A DNA stretch of 42,796 bases from Clostridia bacterium (GCA_017554405.1 JAFZIK010000056.1:1-42796); one strand, 5' to 3'; positions 17,884-27,022 are shown, counted from the first letter of the stretch. A program made the numbers and translations. Notes: generated by a model from the letters alone, not told the origin.

Positions 17884-18840
17884 TTATTGTATAGGAGTGA
17901 TCGTAACCGTAATAAAATCGGCGTTTTCGCCTATTGCCTGGTCGCCGTCGTTATATTCGTCGTTAAGCACGTCAAGATCGTTGGTGTTCCTGATTGACGC
18001 GAAAAAGTATTCGCGGTTATCGTCAACGTAATCGGTAAGCTCCGGCGGATATCTGTCATCAAACGCGGCGGCGCCGGTCATATCGTAGATGTTTTGATAT
18101 AATACGGGCCATTCCCAGTAAAGCGTTATTTCATAACAGTCGGTCTTGCCCGGCTTTGTGCTTTTGGCGTGCTGCGAGGTATCATAGGTTAAAAGTCCGT
18201 CGGTTATAAGCCCGTTATACTTGTAATATTCCTGCGAAGCTCCGGTCCTTTCGGTAAAGAACAGTATGTGTCCCTTTAAAAGGTCCAGCGCCGTAGCGCT
18301 TGTCATTTCGTTCAGCACAAGAACGTCGTTTTCATATTCGTTAACGTAGCCCCCGATCGAAATGTCAAGATGTGCAACAACGTCCGAAACGCCGGACTTC
18401 GGTTTGAGATAAATGGTAAGAGTTCCGCAGGCGCCGGGGTTTAAATAGTAGTAGTCTACACCGTCTGACCTTGTCGCAACCTCGTTTACAAGCTCAAACG
18501 AGATTTCACTTGAGGTTTCGGTAGAGGTCGCCGTAAAGCTGTAACCGAGCGCGGCGACAGCGGCTTTAAATGTATCGATGCCGGGGTATTTATCATCGCC
18601 GCCCAAAAGGACCGTATCGTATTCCGTTCCCCGTTCGACAAGCAGGTCGTATGTATCGCTTTCTACGCCCACCTGCATATTTCTTCCGCCCACTCTTCTG
18701 TTTTGCGCGAACCAGCCGAGACTTGAATTCAAGGTAACAACGTAAAGAACGGCAAAAATGAGCGCAAGAAACAGCAGAGCAAGAATAACGGCTCTGCCGG
18801 TCACGCTTTTCTTATCCTGTTTTGCGTTGAAACTGTTCAT
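17884..18840 (-). CDS. Exported/membrane-anchored TasA-like protein, first gene of the structural operon
   Basis: 318 residues from the ATG at 18840; an ATG 7 codons earlier (18861) lacks a ribosome binding site, while GAAGGT precedes 18840. The N-terminus is basic (NAKQDKKSVTGR), then a helix (about 17-37) and LGWFAQNRRVGGRNMQVGVE. Compare YAWFSMSTEVSATGMQV in the 31471 protein: the WF-x6-7-V-x-x-x-MQV spacing is kept but the cleavage-site Ala is Gly, so processing may differ. The mature domain resembles TasA/camelysin-type beta proteins (YYYLNPGACGTLTIYLKP matches a typical core strand pair). It lies directly behind a near-perfect promoter and is probably well expressed. Confidence 0.8.
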   Translation of the reverse strand: MNSFNAKQDKKSVTGRAVILALLFLALIFAVLYVVTLNSSLGWFAQNRRVGGRNMQVGVESDTYDLLVERGTEYDTVLLGGDDKYPGIDTFKAAVAALGYSFTATSTETSSEISFELVNEVATRSDGVDYYYLNPGACGTLTIYLKPKSGVSDVVAHLDISIGGYVNEYENDVLVLNEMTSATALDLLKGHILFFTERTGASQEYYKYNGLITDGLLTYDTSQHAKSTKPGKTDCYEITLYWEWPVLYQNIYDMTGAAAFDDRYPPELTDYVDDNREYFFASIRNTNDLDVLNDEYNDGDQAIGENADFITVTITPIQ

Positions 18841-18881
18841 ACTTTTACCTTCGGTAGACATAGTGATTCATTATCCACTAT

Positions 18882-18910
18882 ATTATAATATATTATATAT
18901 ATAAAGTCAA
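18882..18910 (-). promoter_or_regulatory. Strong sigma-A promoter of the structural operon
   Basis: Minus strand: TTGACT (18910-18905), 17-nt A/T-only spacer, TATAAT (18887-18882). The leader to the ATG at 18840 is about 35 nt. It should drive the three SipW-type genes and, if the inserted repeat does not stop transcription, the giant gene. Confidence 0.85.
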
Positions 18911-18920
18911 TACCCGCGAA

Positions 18921-18933
18921 CGGTAAATTACCG
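18921..18933. promoter_or_regulatory. Candidate operator between two divergent promoters
   Basis: CGGTAA-A-TTACCG, a perfect 13-bp palindrome, lies between the -35 box of the structural operon (18905-18910) and the -35 box of the HD-GYP gene (18945-18950). The position suits one regulator acting on both. No cognate protein is identifiable in the window. Confidence 0.45.
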
Positions 18934-18944
18934 AAAAATTGATG

Positions 18945-18973
18945 ATGACAAATCGCCTTCGATATGATATACT
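18945..18973 (+). promoter_or_regulatory. Promoter of the HD-GYP sensor gene
   Basis: ATGACA, a 17-nt spacer, TATACT. The ~60-nt leader contains a 7-bp hairpin (TTACGTC, 18989 / GACGTAA, 19011) ahead of the ribosome binding site. Confidence 0.6.
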
Positions 18974-19037
18974 GTAGGCGGCAAACAATTACGTCGGATT
19001 CGGATGTTAAGACGTAACTCTCTGGAGGTGTTCCGAT

Positions 19038-22016
19038 ATGTTTATAAAAAGCAGATACTCCGAAAAAATCAGGACGACAGCCGCGTTGCTCGTCGCTTCG
19101 GTTCTCTTTTTTGCTTCCGCTTTTGCGGCGGCGCCCCTGCGGGCGGAGAACGCCAAGATAGATTTTACCGGTCGCGGCATCGGTTACAGCACCGTAATAT
19201 ACGATAATGCCAACGGGCTTCCGACGTCCGATGCCAACTCGATCGTTCAAACGTCGGAAGGTTTTATCTGGATAGGCAGTTACAGCGGACTTATCCGTTA
19301 TGACGGAAATGAGTTTTACCGCTATGATTCCGCCACCGGCGTTTCAAGCGTTGTATCGCTTTTTGTTGATTCAAAGGACCGCTTGTGGATAGGCACTAAC
19401 GACAGCGGCGTTTTTATGCTTAAAAACGGCGTATTTACGTCCTATGACCGCAATCAGGGTCTTCGCTCCTCTTCGATACGTTCAATGGAGGAGGACAGCG
19501 CCGGCAATATACTTATTGCAACGACCCAGGGTATGGCATATATAGATACCGATCTTGTTATGCACTACATAGATGAGCCGCAGATAAACCGCGAGTATGT
19601 ATGCGAGCTGGTAAACGACGGGAAGGGGACCGTATACGGCGTTACCCTTTCGGGCGCGTTTTTTACCGTAAACGATCTTTCGCTTACCGCGTTTTACGGC
19701 GGGGATTCCTTCGGCTTCGGAACGATAAATACCGTTTACCCCGATCCGGTAAACGAGGGTTATATATACTTAGGCACCCAGAACGCAACGGTGGTCCACG
19801 GCAGACTTGAAGATCATATGAGCGGCGCCGAGGTAATGCGGGTAGACCCGCAGCTCAACGTTCGCTGTATCAGGTATATCGACGGGCTCTTGTGGGTCTG
19901 CGCCGATAACGGCATCGGCTTTTTAAGCGGCGATACCTACGTTGCATTAAACAGTTTGCCGATGAACAATTCGGTAGAGCATATGATATGCGATTTTGAG
20001 GGCAACCTCTGGTTTACCTCTTCAAGGCAGGGCATTATGAAGATAGTGCGCAACCGTTTTACCGATATTTCGGCGATGGCGGATCTGCCGGCTATGGTGG
20101 TAAACACGACCTTCTTTAAGGACGGGCTGCTTTATATCGGCACCGACCGCGGACTTGTTCTGCTCGATCGGAACTATTCACAGGTGAGTAACGGCATAAC
20201 GGCGATGCTTTCGAGCGCCCGTATAAGGTCGATACATTCGGATTCAAAGGATCGCCTCTGGTTTGGCACAAACAGCGATTACGGGCTTGTTTGCTATGAT
20301 CCGGTCACCGGGCAGATCGAATGCTACAATCATTCAAACGGTCTTGCCTCAAACCGCGCGCGAACGATGCTCGAGATGTCGGACGGCAGAATAGCCGTTG
20401 CCACCAATTCCGGCGTCAACTTTATCCAAAACGGCGTTGTTTCGGCGCTTTATAACGGCAATCAGGGGATAAGCAATCTTGAGATACTCTGCCTTGAGGA
20501 GGGTCCCTCCGGCGAGCTTTACGCCGGCAGCGACGGCGACGGGATCTACGTTATAAACAAGGGAAAGGTATCCCGTATCGGGCGTGAAAACGGGCTGAGG
20601 TCCGAGGTAATACTCCGTATGCGGCGGGATAGCGTGGATAAGGAACTTTACTGGATAATAACCAGCAATTCCATAGCGTATATGAAGGGCGACAGGGTAA
20701 CAAGCCTCAACGAATTCCCCTATGCCAACAACTTTGACCTTTGTTTTGATGATTTCGGCAGGGTATGGGTTTTAAGCAGTAACGGTATTTACGTTGTAAG
20801 CAGGGAAGCGCTGCTTTCCGGCAATAAGGTCGATTATATACTTTACGATACCAGCAGCGGTCTGCCATGTGCGGCAACCGCCAATTCCTACAGTTATCTT
20901 GAAAAGAGCGGAACGCTTTATATCGCCGCGTCTACCGGCGTCAGCTCGGTGGATATAAACGATACTACATACGAAAGTGAAACCATACGTCTTTCGGTGC
21001 CTTACCTTACGGCGGATAACGAGTATTTATTTGTTGAAAACGGGCAGGTAAAGGTTCCCGCGTCCTGCAAACGTCTTGTTATAAACGCCTATGCTTTCAG
21101 TTATTCTCTTAACAATCCGCATCTGCGGGTTTGTCTTGAGGGCTTCGACGATGCGCCGATAGCGCTTACTCAGCACGAGCTTTCGCCGCTTACCTATACC
21201 AATCTTCCGGGCGGAACGTATACCTTCCGCATTTCGGTCATAGACACGATGACCGGCCTTGAGACCGAAACTCTCACCGTGCGCATAATAAAGGAAAAAA
21301 GCATTACCGAGCATATTTGGTTCTGGGTGTTGCTGGTAGTCTTCGTAATGGTGCTCGCGGGCGCGGTCGTGTTCCTTATCGCAAGGCGCAAGACCATTGC
21401 GCTTGCCAAAAAGCAGAAGGAGCACGAAAAGCTCATCGATGAAATGACCAACGTTTTCGCAAACTGCATAGATATGAAGGATTCCTATACCAACGGCCAT
21501 TCCCACCGCGTGGCGAAGTATACCGCCATGCTTGCCGAAAAGCTCGGAAAAAGCCCCGAGGAAGTGGCGAAGATGCACCGCATAGCTCTGCTTCACGATA
21601 TAGGTAAAATAAGCATACCTGACAGTATCTTAAACAAACCGGGCAAGCTCACCGATGAGGAATACGCGGTGATGAAGAGCCATTCGAGCCGCGGCTATGA
21701 GATACTTAAGTCGATAAGCATAGCGCCCGAGCTTGCGGAGGGCGCCGGCTGCCATCACGAGCGGCAGGACGGTCACGGATACCCGAACGGTATCGAGAAG
21801 GAAAGCATACCCGAGGTGGCGCAGATAATCGCCGTTGCCGATACCTTCGATGCGATGTTCTCAACAAGACCTTACCGCAAACGTATGCCGCTTGAGGATA
21901 TCGTTGCCGAGCTGCGCCGCTGCTCCGGCACCCAGCTTAACGAAAAGGTGGTAAACGCGCTGCTCGAACTTATCGATGAAGGCGCCGTAAGCGAAGAGGA
22001 AAGTGAACAGAAATAA
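19038..22016 (+). CDS. Beta-propeller sensor (Reg_prop/Y_Y_Y) fused to HD-GYP phosphodiesterase
   Basis: 992 residues. Signal peptide/first helix about 10-33, then ~14 propeller blades (Reg_prop, about 45-650) with repeats such as EGFIWIGSYSGLIRYDG and KDRLWIGTNDSGVFML, a Y_Y_Y-type beta domain (about 665-745), a membrane helix (about 756-780), a short coiled coil and a cytoplasmic HD-GYP domain (about 795-985). The catalytic signature is complete: NGHSHRVAKY, LLHDIGKIS (HD near 853), a later HHERQDGHGYP. HD-GYP enzymes hydrolyse c-di-GMP. The propeller-Y_Y_Y sensor is the type found in hybrid two-component carbohydrate sensors of Bacteroidetes, here joined to HD-GYP instead of a histidine kinase. 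The likely logic is that an extracellular glycan or polymer signal alters c-di-GMP breakdown. The start has GGAGGTG 7 nt upstream. Divergent from the structural operon. Confidence 0.9.
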   Translation: MFIKSRYSEKIRTTAALLVASVLFFASAFAAAPLRAENAKIDFTGRGIGYSTVIYDNANGLPTSDANSIVQTSEGFIWIGSYSGLIRYDGNEFYRYDSATGVSSVVSLFVDSKDRLWIGTNDSGVFMLKNGVFTSYDRNQGLRSSSIRSMEEDSAGNILIATTQGMAYIDTDLVMHYIDEPQINREYVCELVNDGKGTVYGVTLSGAFFTVNDLSLTAFYGGDSFGFGTINTVYPDPVNEGYIYLGTQNATVVHGRLEDHMSGAEVMRVDPQLNVRCIRYIDGLLWVCADNGIGFLSGDTYVALNSLPMNNSVEHMICDFEGNLWFTSSRQGIMKIVRNRFTDISAMADLPAMVVNTTFFKDGLLYIGTDRGLVLLDRNYSQVSNGITAMLSSARIRSIHSDSKDRLWFGTNSDYGLVCYDPVTGQIECYNHSNGLASNRARTMLEMSDGRIAVATNSGVNFIQNGVVSALYNGNQGISNLEILCLEEGPSGELYAGSDGDGIYVINKGKVSRIGRENGLRSEVILRMRRDSVDKELYWIITSNSIAYMKGDRVTSLNEFPYANNFDLCFDDFGRVWVLSSNGIYVVSREALLSGNKVDYILYDTSSGLPCAATANSYSYLEKSGTLYIAASTGVSSVDINDTTYESETIRLSVPYLTADNEYLFVENGQVKVPASCKRLVINAYAFSYSLNNPHLRVCLEGFDDAPIALTQHELSPLTYTNLPGGTYTFRISVIDTMTGLETETLTVRIIKEKSITEHIWFWVLLVVFVMVLAGAVVFLIARRKTIALAKKQKEHEKLIDEMTNVFANCIDMKDSYTNGHSHRVAKYTAMLAEKLGKSPEEVAKMHRIALLHDIGKISIPDSILNKPGKLTDEEYAVMKSHSSRGYEILKSISIAPELAEGAGCHHERQDGHGYPNGIEKESIPEVAQIIAVADTFDAMFSTRPYRKRMPLEDIVAELRRCSGTQLNEKVVNALLELIDEGAVSEEESEQK

Positions 22017-22029
22017 CGAACGGTAAAAA

Positions 22030-22064
22030 TCAAGCCGTCGCCCGAAAAGGCGACGGCTTTTTAC
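22030..22064. terminator. Bidirectional terminator between HD-GYP and EAL genes
   Basis: An 11-bp stem AAGCCGTCGCC / GGCGACGGCTT with a T-run to the right and A-rich sequence to the left, between convergent stops at 22016 and 22077. Confidence 0.85.
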
Positions 22065-22076
22065 TTTTTGTAAACG

Positions 22077-24353
22077 TCAGTTCATAAACTTTCTTGTCAG
22101 GAAATCGTCGTAGTCTCCCTGAACAAGCGGTTTTGAATAGTAATAACCCTGAATGACGTTACAACCGAGTTTTTTGAGCATATCCATCTGATCTTTGGTT
22201 TCAACGCCCTCCTGGGTGACCTTCATGTTAAGTCCGCGTCCGAGCTGAATAACGCTTGAAAGCACCTTCAGGTCGCGCTCATCGGAGAAGCCGCGCATTA
22301 TAAAGAACCGGTCAAGCTTTATTTCATCCATCGGCAATTCCTTAAGGATGTTGTATGAGGAGAAGCCCGAGCCGAAGTCGTCTATAGAGCATTTGAATCC
22401 GTTTTTATGCAGGATGTTTACCGTTTCGCGCAGGCGCTCGTAATCTTCAAACGCCGAGCTTTCGGTAAATTCTATCATAATGAAGTTATCCGCGATGTTG
22501 TATTTGTTTTTGATCGCGGTATAGTAACTGAGGAAATCCGGCTCCGCCGCCGTTATACGCGAAACGTTTACCGATATCGGGTATAGCGTTTTGTGCTGAG
22601 CCACCGTTTCCGACATATATATGCAAACCTGCTCGTAAACGTATTTATCGAGCTTAACGATAAATCTGTTTTCCTCAAAGATAGGCAGGAACAGACCCGG
22701 CTGCATATATTCGTCTGTTTCGGGATTATACCAGCGCACCAGCGCTTCGCATCCGTCGGGGCGGTTGCCCTCGATGTTGTATTTCGGCTGATAGAACACC
22801 CTGAACAGCTTGTTTTCAAGGGCGCTCTGCATGTTAACTTCGATGTATTCCGTCATTTCGGTGCTGGAATGCAGTCGCTCGTTATATATCCTGAACGCCT
22901 CAAAATCATAAGGATACTTGGTGGCGTTTTCGGCGATTATCGCCTGATCCAACATCTTCTCCGCCGAGATATCCGAACTGTATACGCTAAGTGACATACC
23001 GCCGTATGCCGAAAGGGTTATACGCTCGCCTGAATTGGTAATCTTAACTATACCCAAAACGGTTGAAAGCATTTTGATTCTTTGCCCGAGCGCCTCTTTG
23101 TCGCGGTAGTGAAGAAGTAAAACGAATCTTCCGTTTTCCGCGTAACCGAAGGTCTCCTCGACCTGCAGGAACCGGGTGTAAAAGTCCCTCATGCGCTTGA
23201 GCTCGTTTATCATCTGTTCCTCGCCCATATGCTCGGTCATATAATCGAAATGGCGTATATCAACGACCGTAACGGCAAAGCTCGAGTTTTTGTTTCTCGC
23301 CATTATTTCGTTGGCTACTTTTTCAAATTTAACCACCGTCGGGCAGTCGAGCAGTTCGTTGCGTTCTCTTAAGTTCTTTATCCGTCTTTCGCTCAAACGG
23401 AAATTAACTATAAAGTAACCGGCAACGAAAATAAGCAAAGCAAAGGATAAAGCGAGTATTCCGAGCAACGTTGTAAAGGTCGAATACGCCGCGTTGTAAA
23501 GATCGCTGGCGCGGTAGATCGAGAACACCGAAAAATGCGAGCTTCCGTATTCTCTGATGCCGCTTACCGCAAGGATGGTCTCGTGTCCGTTTGCCGATAC
23601 CGTGTATGCCTTTGAACGTCCTTCGGTAACCGTTGTCTGAACGTCGTCTATCGTGGATTTATCGTTTATCGTCTTGCGCAGGAACTCGTATATGTTGTTA
23701 TGAAGCGATATATCAAGATCGCTGTTTTCAAGTATGGATACGATCTCGCCCTCGCTCGTGCATATAGCGGTAAGGCGGGATTTGGTATCGCTGTTTTCGG
23801 GCGCCTTAACTTCATCAATGATACCGGTGTGGTAGAAGAGCACGAGGCAGTCGGCATAAGGGCAACCCTTGAGCGGTATGCAGAAGGCGACCATACTGAT
23901 ACTGTTGACCCTGTCTTCAACAATACCCACGCAAACCGAAACCTCCATTTTGGAGCCGACTATTACCTTTTTTGATTCGTATTCGGTATTGAACGGTGTG
24001 CCGCTGGGCAGATATTCTTCGCCGCCCTTGAAATAACGGGCAAACTTAATGCCTTTTCCTTCTTCTCTTATAATGCGGCTGAGGTTTATCGAAAAATCCT
24101 CTTCGTTTTGCATTCCTGTGGCAAGAAGGTCCTTGGCAAGATTCTCGGATCTTTGCTTGTATCCTTCGATAACCGAACTGAAGTTTTCAGCCATTTCATC
24201 CGAATTGTGTATTGCTATGCTTCCGGCGCCGTTATGTAACTTTTGCGTATAGTCTGCAAAAATGAACACGCTTGCACCGATAAGGAGGATGCTTGCAACG
24301 CATACAACAATCATTATTATGTTGTTAATTTTCTTGCTTGATGCCTTTGCCAC
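22077..24353 (-). CDS. Membrane sensor with degenerate GGDEF and intact EAL (c-di-GMP phosphodiesterase)
   Basis: About 758 residues from the GTG at 24353; a GTG three codons earlier (24362) is possible, but AGGTG lies 6 nt before 24353. Two membrane helices (about 10-32 and 290-312) enclose a ~260-residue extracellular Cache-like sensor. The GGDEF domain is degenerate: the signature position reads YAENGRFVLL, so no cyclase activity is expected. The EAL domain keeps the key motifs: EALVRW (E536), NVSR, EFTES, DDFGSG, KLDRFF, QEGVE and QGYYYSKP. It should hydrolyse c-di-GMP to pGpG, with the GGDEF part perhaps a GTP or interaction module. It follows the small coiled-coil gene by 46 bp and is probably the last gene of the DUF2357/SipW operon. 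Confidence 0.9.
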   Translation of the reverse strand: MAKASSKKINNIIMIVVCVASILLIGASVFIFADYTQKLHNGAGSIAIHNSDEMAENFSSVIEGYKQRSENLAKDLLATGMQNEEDFSINLSRIIREEGKGIKFARYFKGGEEYLPSGTPFNTEYESKKVIVGSKMEVSVCVGIVEDRVNSISMVAFCIPLKGCPYADCLVLFYHTGIIDEVKAPENSDTKSRLTAICTSEGEIVSILENSDLDISLHNNIYEFLRKTINDKSTIDDVQTTVTEGRSKAYTVSANGHETILAVSGIREYGSSHFSVFSIYRASDLYNAAYSTFTTLLGILALSFALLIFVAGYFIVNFRLSERRIKNLRERNELLDCPTVVKFEKVANEIMARNKNSSFAVTVVDIRHFDYMTEHMGEEQMINELKRMRDFYTRFLQVEETFGYAENGRFVLLLHYRDKEALGQRIKMLSTVLGIVKITNSGERITLSAYGGMSLSVYSSDISAEKMLDQAIIAENATKYPYDFEAFRIYNERLHSSTEMTEYIEVNMQSALENKLFRVFYQPKYNIEGNRPDGCEALVRWYNPETDEYMQPGLFLPIFEENRFIVKLDKYVYEQVCIYMSETVAQHKTLYPISVNVSRITAAEPDFLSYYTAIKNKYNIADNFIMIEFTESSAFEDYERLRETVNILHKNGFKCSIDDFGSGFSSYNILKELPMDEIKLDRFFIMRGFSDERDLKVLSSVIQLGRGLNMKVTQEGVETKDQMDMLKKLGCNVIQGYYYSKPLVQGDYDDFLTRKFMN

Positions 24354-24399
24354 AGCGAACACCTACCTTTGAAACGGCCAAATGTGATCGTCCTGAAAA

Positions 24400-24624
24400 T
24401 CAGATGTTTTCAAGTTCCTTCATAAGATTATGCATTCTGTTCCGTTCAGATTCAATAAGCTCGGTGAAGCGGTTAAAGTATTCAACGTCGCTGTCATCGG
24501 GGGTCTTCTGCGTAAGAATGGCTTCAACCAGCGCCGCCTGGGAACGGGTGCGCTTTTTTTCCAGTGCTTCAATATTGCTCTGCGCTTTTTTGATTTCCTT
24601 TTTAAGCTTTGATTTCTCAAACAT
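24400..24624 (-). CDS. Small coiled-coil protein
   Basis: 74 residues, nearly all helix-forming and highly charged (SKLKKEIKKAQSNIEALEKK, then ELIESERNRMHNLMKELENI), with heptad-like spacing over both halves. No signal peptide or membrane helix, so cytoplasmic. The ATG is 2 nt after the stop of the SipW-like gene; GGAGG lies ~12 nt upstream, inside the end of that gene, so coupling is likely. No known family recognised. Position suggests an accessory of the SipW/DUF2357/ATPase group, for example a bridge between proteins; that is inference. Confidence 0.65.
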   Translation of the reverse strand: MFEKSKLKKEIKKAQSNIEALEKKRTRSQAALVEAILTQKTPDDSDVEYFNRFTELIESERNRMHNLMKELENI

Positions 24625-24626
24625 TT

Positions 24627-25286
24627 TTACAATTTGCCTCCACTGTCTTCGGTATTTGCTTCATCGGGTTTATCTGTTCCGCCGGCGGCTTTGAGTTTTT
24701 CCACTTCGGATTTTACAAGCTCGTCAAGGCGGGATTGTTTTTTCTTTTGGGCGTTTTGCTTGATTGCTTCGGTTATATCCGGCAAAAAGGTTGCAAGGGT
24801 CAAAACGAATATAAGCCCGACCGTGAGCATTATTCCGTAGGTCGTTGATAAAAACCGCCCGATAAAGGTCATGACCGGAAGATTTTTAATATAAATACCC
24901 TTTATTTTCGATGCCTGTGCGGGCGTTTTGTCCTTAATGCCGCCGTTGACCGCCATTGTATAAAACCTTGACCGGTCACTGCTTATTTCTATGACCTTAT
25001 GGGTGTTGAGCTGTCCCGCAATACCCGCGGCGTCCGATTCAAATACGATAACGTCGCCCACCTTTACGTCGTCGGCGGTCGCCTGTTTAACGAGAATATA
25101 TGATTTCTGTGGTATTTGCGGCTCCATACTGTTGGTCTTTACCCACATTGCGGACCTGCCGAAAATAAAGGCGGGCTCGCCCTTCGAGCTGATCACAAGC
25201 ACGTATATAAGCGTTAGGGCGATGACCGTAACGATCGCATATACAATGCAGTTGATCGTTGTTTTCAGTTTTTTAGACATCTTCAC
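24627..25286 (-). CDS. SipW-like signal peptidase I, divergent box E
   Basis: 219 residues. Helix about 10-33, catalytic Ser in TNSMEP (S53), then NTHKVIEI with His (H96) where bacterial Lep has Lys: the Ser-His type of SipW/ER signal peptidases. A second helix (about 140-168) and a charged cytoplasmic C-terminal helix follow. The box E region, normally GDNN with an Asp, reads MAVNGGIKDK (111-120), so the usual Asp motif is missing, unlike the peptidase at 30381. It may have altered activity or act as a partner of the other enzyme. The start GTG overlaps the stop of the DUF2357 gene (GTGA), so translation is coupled; an ATG two codons later is also possible. Confidence 0.85.
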   Translation of the reverse strand: MKMSKKLKTTINCIVYAIVTVIALTLIYVLVISSKGEPAFIFGRSAMWVKTNSMEPQIPQKSYILVKQATADDVKVGDVIVFESDAAGIAGQLNTHKVIEISSDRSRFYTMAVNGGIKDKTPAQASKIKGIYIKNLPVMTFIGRFLSTTYGIMLTVGLIFVLTLATFLPDITEAIKQNAQKKKQSRLDELVKSEVEKLKAAGGTDKPDEANTEDSGGKL

Positions 25287-26725
25287 TGCTCGTCACCGTT
25301 TTTTATCTGGCGCACCGTTACGCGGACCGGGTCGCGCTTTATTTGTCTTGCGCGTATCTTAACCTTTACCGCCGGCGCGTTTTTCGGTTGTTCTTCTGCC
25401 TTTTCGGGCTCTTTTTCAGTATTTTCGGGTTTGTTTTCCGGTTGCTCCGGCTCTTCCTCCGGCTTTTCGGGCTCTTCGTATTCTTTATACTCGGGCGCCG
25501 GCTCCGGTTCGGGAACGGCGGGATGCTGGAGTTCATCCTCGCGCTGCTCTGCGCTTATAATATCGTTTGCATCGAGCGCTATTTCGAGGGCGCTAAGCAT
25601 CAGCCGGTCGTCAGGTGTAAGTGTGCTGTATCGCTTCGCGGCGGGGGATTCCGGCACGCGCTCCGATACGATATCGAATTCCTCGCCGGTCGCCGCCTTC
25701 AGATCGTCTATTATTCTGGGACTTATGACCTTATCCGAAAGCGAGGAGGCAAGTGTGTTATCCGCGTTAAACTCGTTCTTTATGTTGTATCTGAATATAA
25801 GATACTGAAGCGCAAGGGTGGAATAAAGCTCCTTGATGTATTCGTCGTCAACGTTTTCAAGGTCTTCCTGGATTATCATACTGTAACCGGCGCTCTCGTA
25901 GCTTTCTATAAACTGCCAAAGCACAAGGCACTGGTAAAGATTCTTGTTTTTCATTATGGCGTTGGTGCGCATAACGGGCGGATGTATAAAACTTTGCCCC
26001 ATATTGTGCACAAACTCCGAATCGGCATATGCGGTTATTATGCTGTTGAGCTTTTCCACCCTGTGCCAAAGATCGGTAGTGCGGCTGTAATTGCGCTCCA
26101 CCGTATCCTCCGGGTCATCGGTGGTCGGTTCGGCTATCTCAAGGCGGAAATTCATATTCACCTTGGTCTTTCCGTGATCGAAGCTGTCCTTGAATTCGAT
26201 ACTTGTGGTCTTTTCGTCCTGACCCGATTTTTTGGCTATTTCGTATCTGCGGTTAACAAAAACGAAAAGTCGGTTTATAAGGGTGTTTATAAACCTGTTT
26301 TCATAGGTTTGCAGGGTTTCATCCCTGAAAACGTTAAGTATCTTTGATGGGATTATGGTATCCCCGTCGATCTTGTTTATAAGATTAGTGTGCTGTGAAA
26401 GATGCTTTAATGAGCGCACCGATATATTGTGCGAAAGCTCGATGGGCAGGATCTCTTCGCGTTCCGCAATATCCTTTGAGGGGTTGCGGATTATGGTATC
26501 GAGCGCGGGTAGGGTATCTTCGATTATGTTTACCCACGCCTCGTCGATGGCGCGCAGCAGATACCGCTTTTTAAGCTCAATGGTGGCGTTGCCGTCACGC
26601 ATCATACCGAGGATAGCGGGGAAAACGTCATATTCTTCAACTATACTGTCGATAAAAAACGTGGTATCGTCATATACCTTGCGAAAGGTGCTTTCGCCTT
26701 TTTTCTTTTCGTTATTCTCCGCCAT
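25283..26725 (-). CDS. DUF2357 (McrC N-terminal-like) protein without nuclease domain
   Basis: 480 residues. The core (about 30-390) has the DUF2357/McrC-N signature IPSKILNVFRDETLQTYENR followed by FINTLINRL and a conserved helix with ERNYSRTTDLW further on. In McrBC-type systems this region binds and stimulates the McrB AAA+ ring, and the PD-(D/E)xK nuclease follows it. Here I find no nuclease motif; the protein continues into a Pro/Glu-rich linker (about 405-450) and a basic tail (VKVKIRARQIKR). Its likely partner is the McrB-like ATPase at 29329, on the same strand with only repeats and a DUF559 gene between. First gene of an operon with a SipW-like peptidase, a coiled-coil protein and an EAL protein. 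ATG with GGGGTGAAATAA. The family call rests on remembered motifs, not a search. Confidence 0.7.
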   Translation of the reverse strand: MAENNEKKKGESTFRKVYDDTTFFIDSIVEEYDVFPAILGMMRDGNATIELKKRYLLRAIDEAWVNIIEDTLPALDTIIRNPSKDIAEREEILPIELSHNISVRSLKHLSQHTNLINKIDGDTIIPSKILNVFRDETLQTYENRFINTLINRLFVFVNRRYEIAKKSGQDEKTTSIEFKDSFDHGKTKVNMNFRLEIAEPTTDDPEDTVERNYSRTTDLWHRVEKLNSIITAYADSEFVHNMGQSFIHPPVMRTNAIMKNKNLYQCLVLWQFIESYESAGYSMIIQEDLENVDDEYIKELYSTLALQYLIFRYNIKNEFNADNTLASSLSDKVISPRIIDDLKAATGEEFDIVSERVPESPAAKRYSTLTPDDRLMLSALEIALDANDIISAEQREDELQHPAVPEPEPAPEYKEYEEPEKPEEEPEQPENKPENTEKEPEKAEEQPKNAPAVKVKIRARQIKRDPVRVTVRQIKNGDEQ

Positions 26726-26751
26726 TTATTTCACCCCGTTATACCGTTCTG

Positions 26752-26780
26752 ATCATACAGACCGTTTGTTGTTAAGACAA
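26752..26780 (-). promoter_or_regulatory. Promoter of the DUF2357-SipW-EAL operon
   Basis: Minus strand TTGTCT, 17 nt, TATGAT. The -35 hexamer lies inside a TTGTTAAGACAA box of the adjacent repeat, so the repeat contributes part of the promoter. Confidence 0.65.
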
Positions 26781-27022
26781 TACCTGTGTTGATAACAAAG
26801 CCTCAACACTCGGCTCCCTCTAACAGCCTGTTGTTAAGACAAGTCCTACGCCTTCAACAAAGCCTCAACACTCGGCTCCCTCTGACGAGGGAGCTGTCAG
26901 CATAGCTGACCGAGCCGGTTTGTCTTACAACCTATTATTAAAGCAAGACTTATTCCGTCAACAAAGCTTTACCCCGGCTCCCTCTGACGAGGGAGCTGTC
27001 AGCGTAGCTGACTGAGGGAGAG
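26767..27022. repeat. REP-like repeat cluster (three units)
   Basis: Three diverged units share TTGTTAAGACAA, AACAAAGC and CGGCTCCCTCT (from about 26767, 26828 and 26935). Units 2 and 3 continue into two hairpins: GCTCCCTC-tgac-GAGGGAGC and GTCAGC-at-AGCTGAC. Dispersed sequences of this kind are common in Ruminococcus/Faecalibacterium-type genomes. Unit 3 supplies the last codons and stop of the DUF559 gene. Confidence 0.75.

Noticed and set aside
18974-19037. A second c-di-GMP riboswitch in the leader of the HD-GYP gene
   Set aside because: A GGCAAAC-like string occurs, but the leader is too short and lacks the P2 and P3 elements.
25343-26347. 334-codon plus-strand frame
   Set aside because: It lies opposite the well-supported DUF2357 gene, has a low-complexity N-terminus mirroring its Pro/Glu linker, and has no ribosome binding site.
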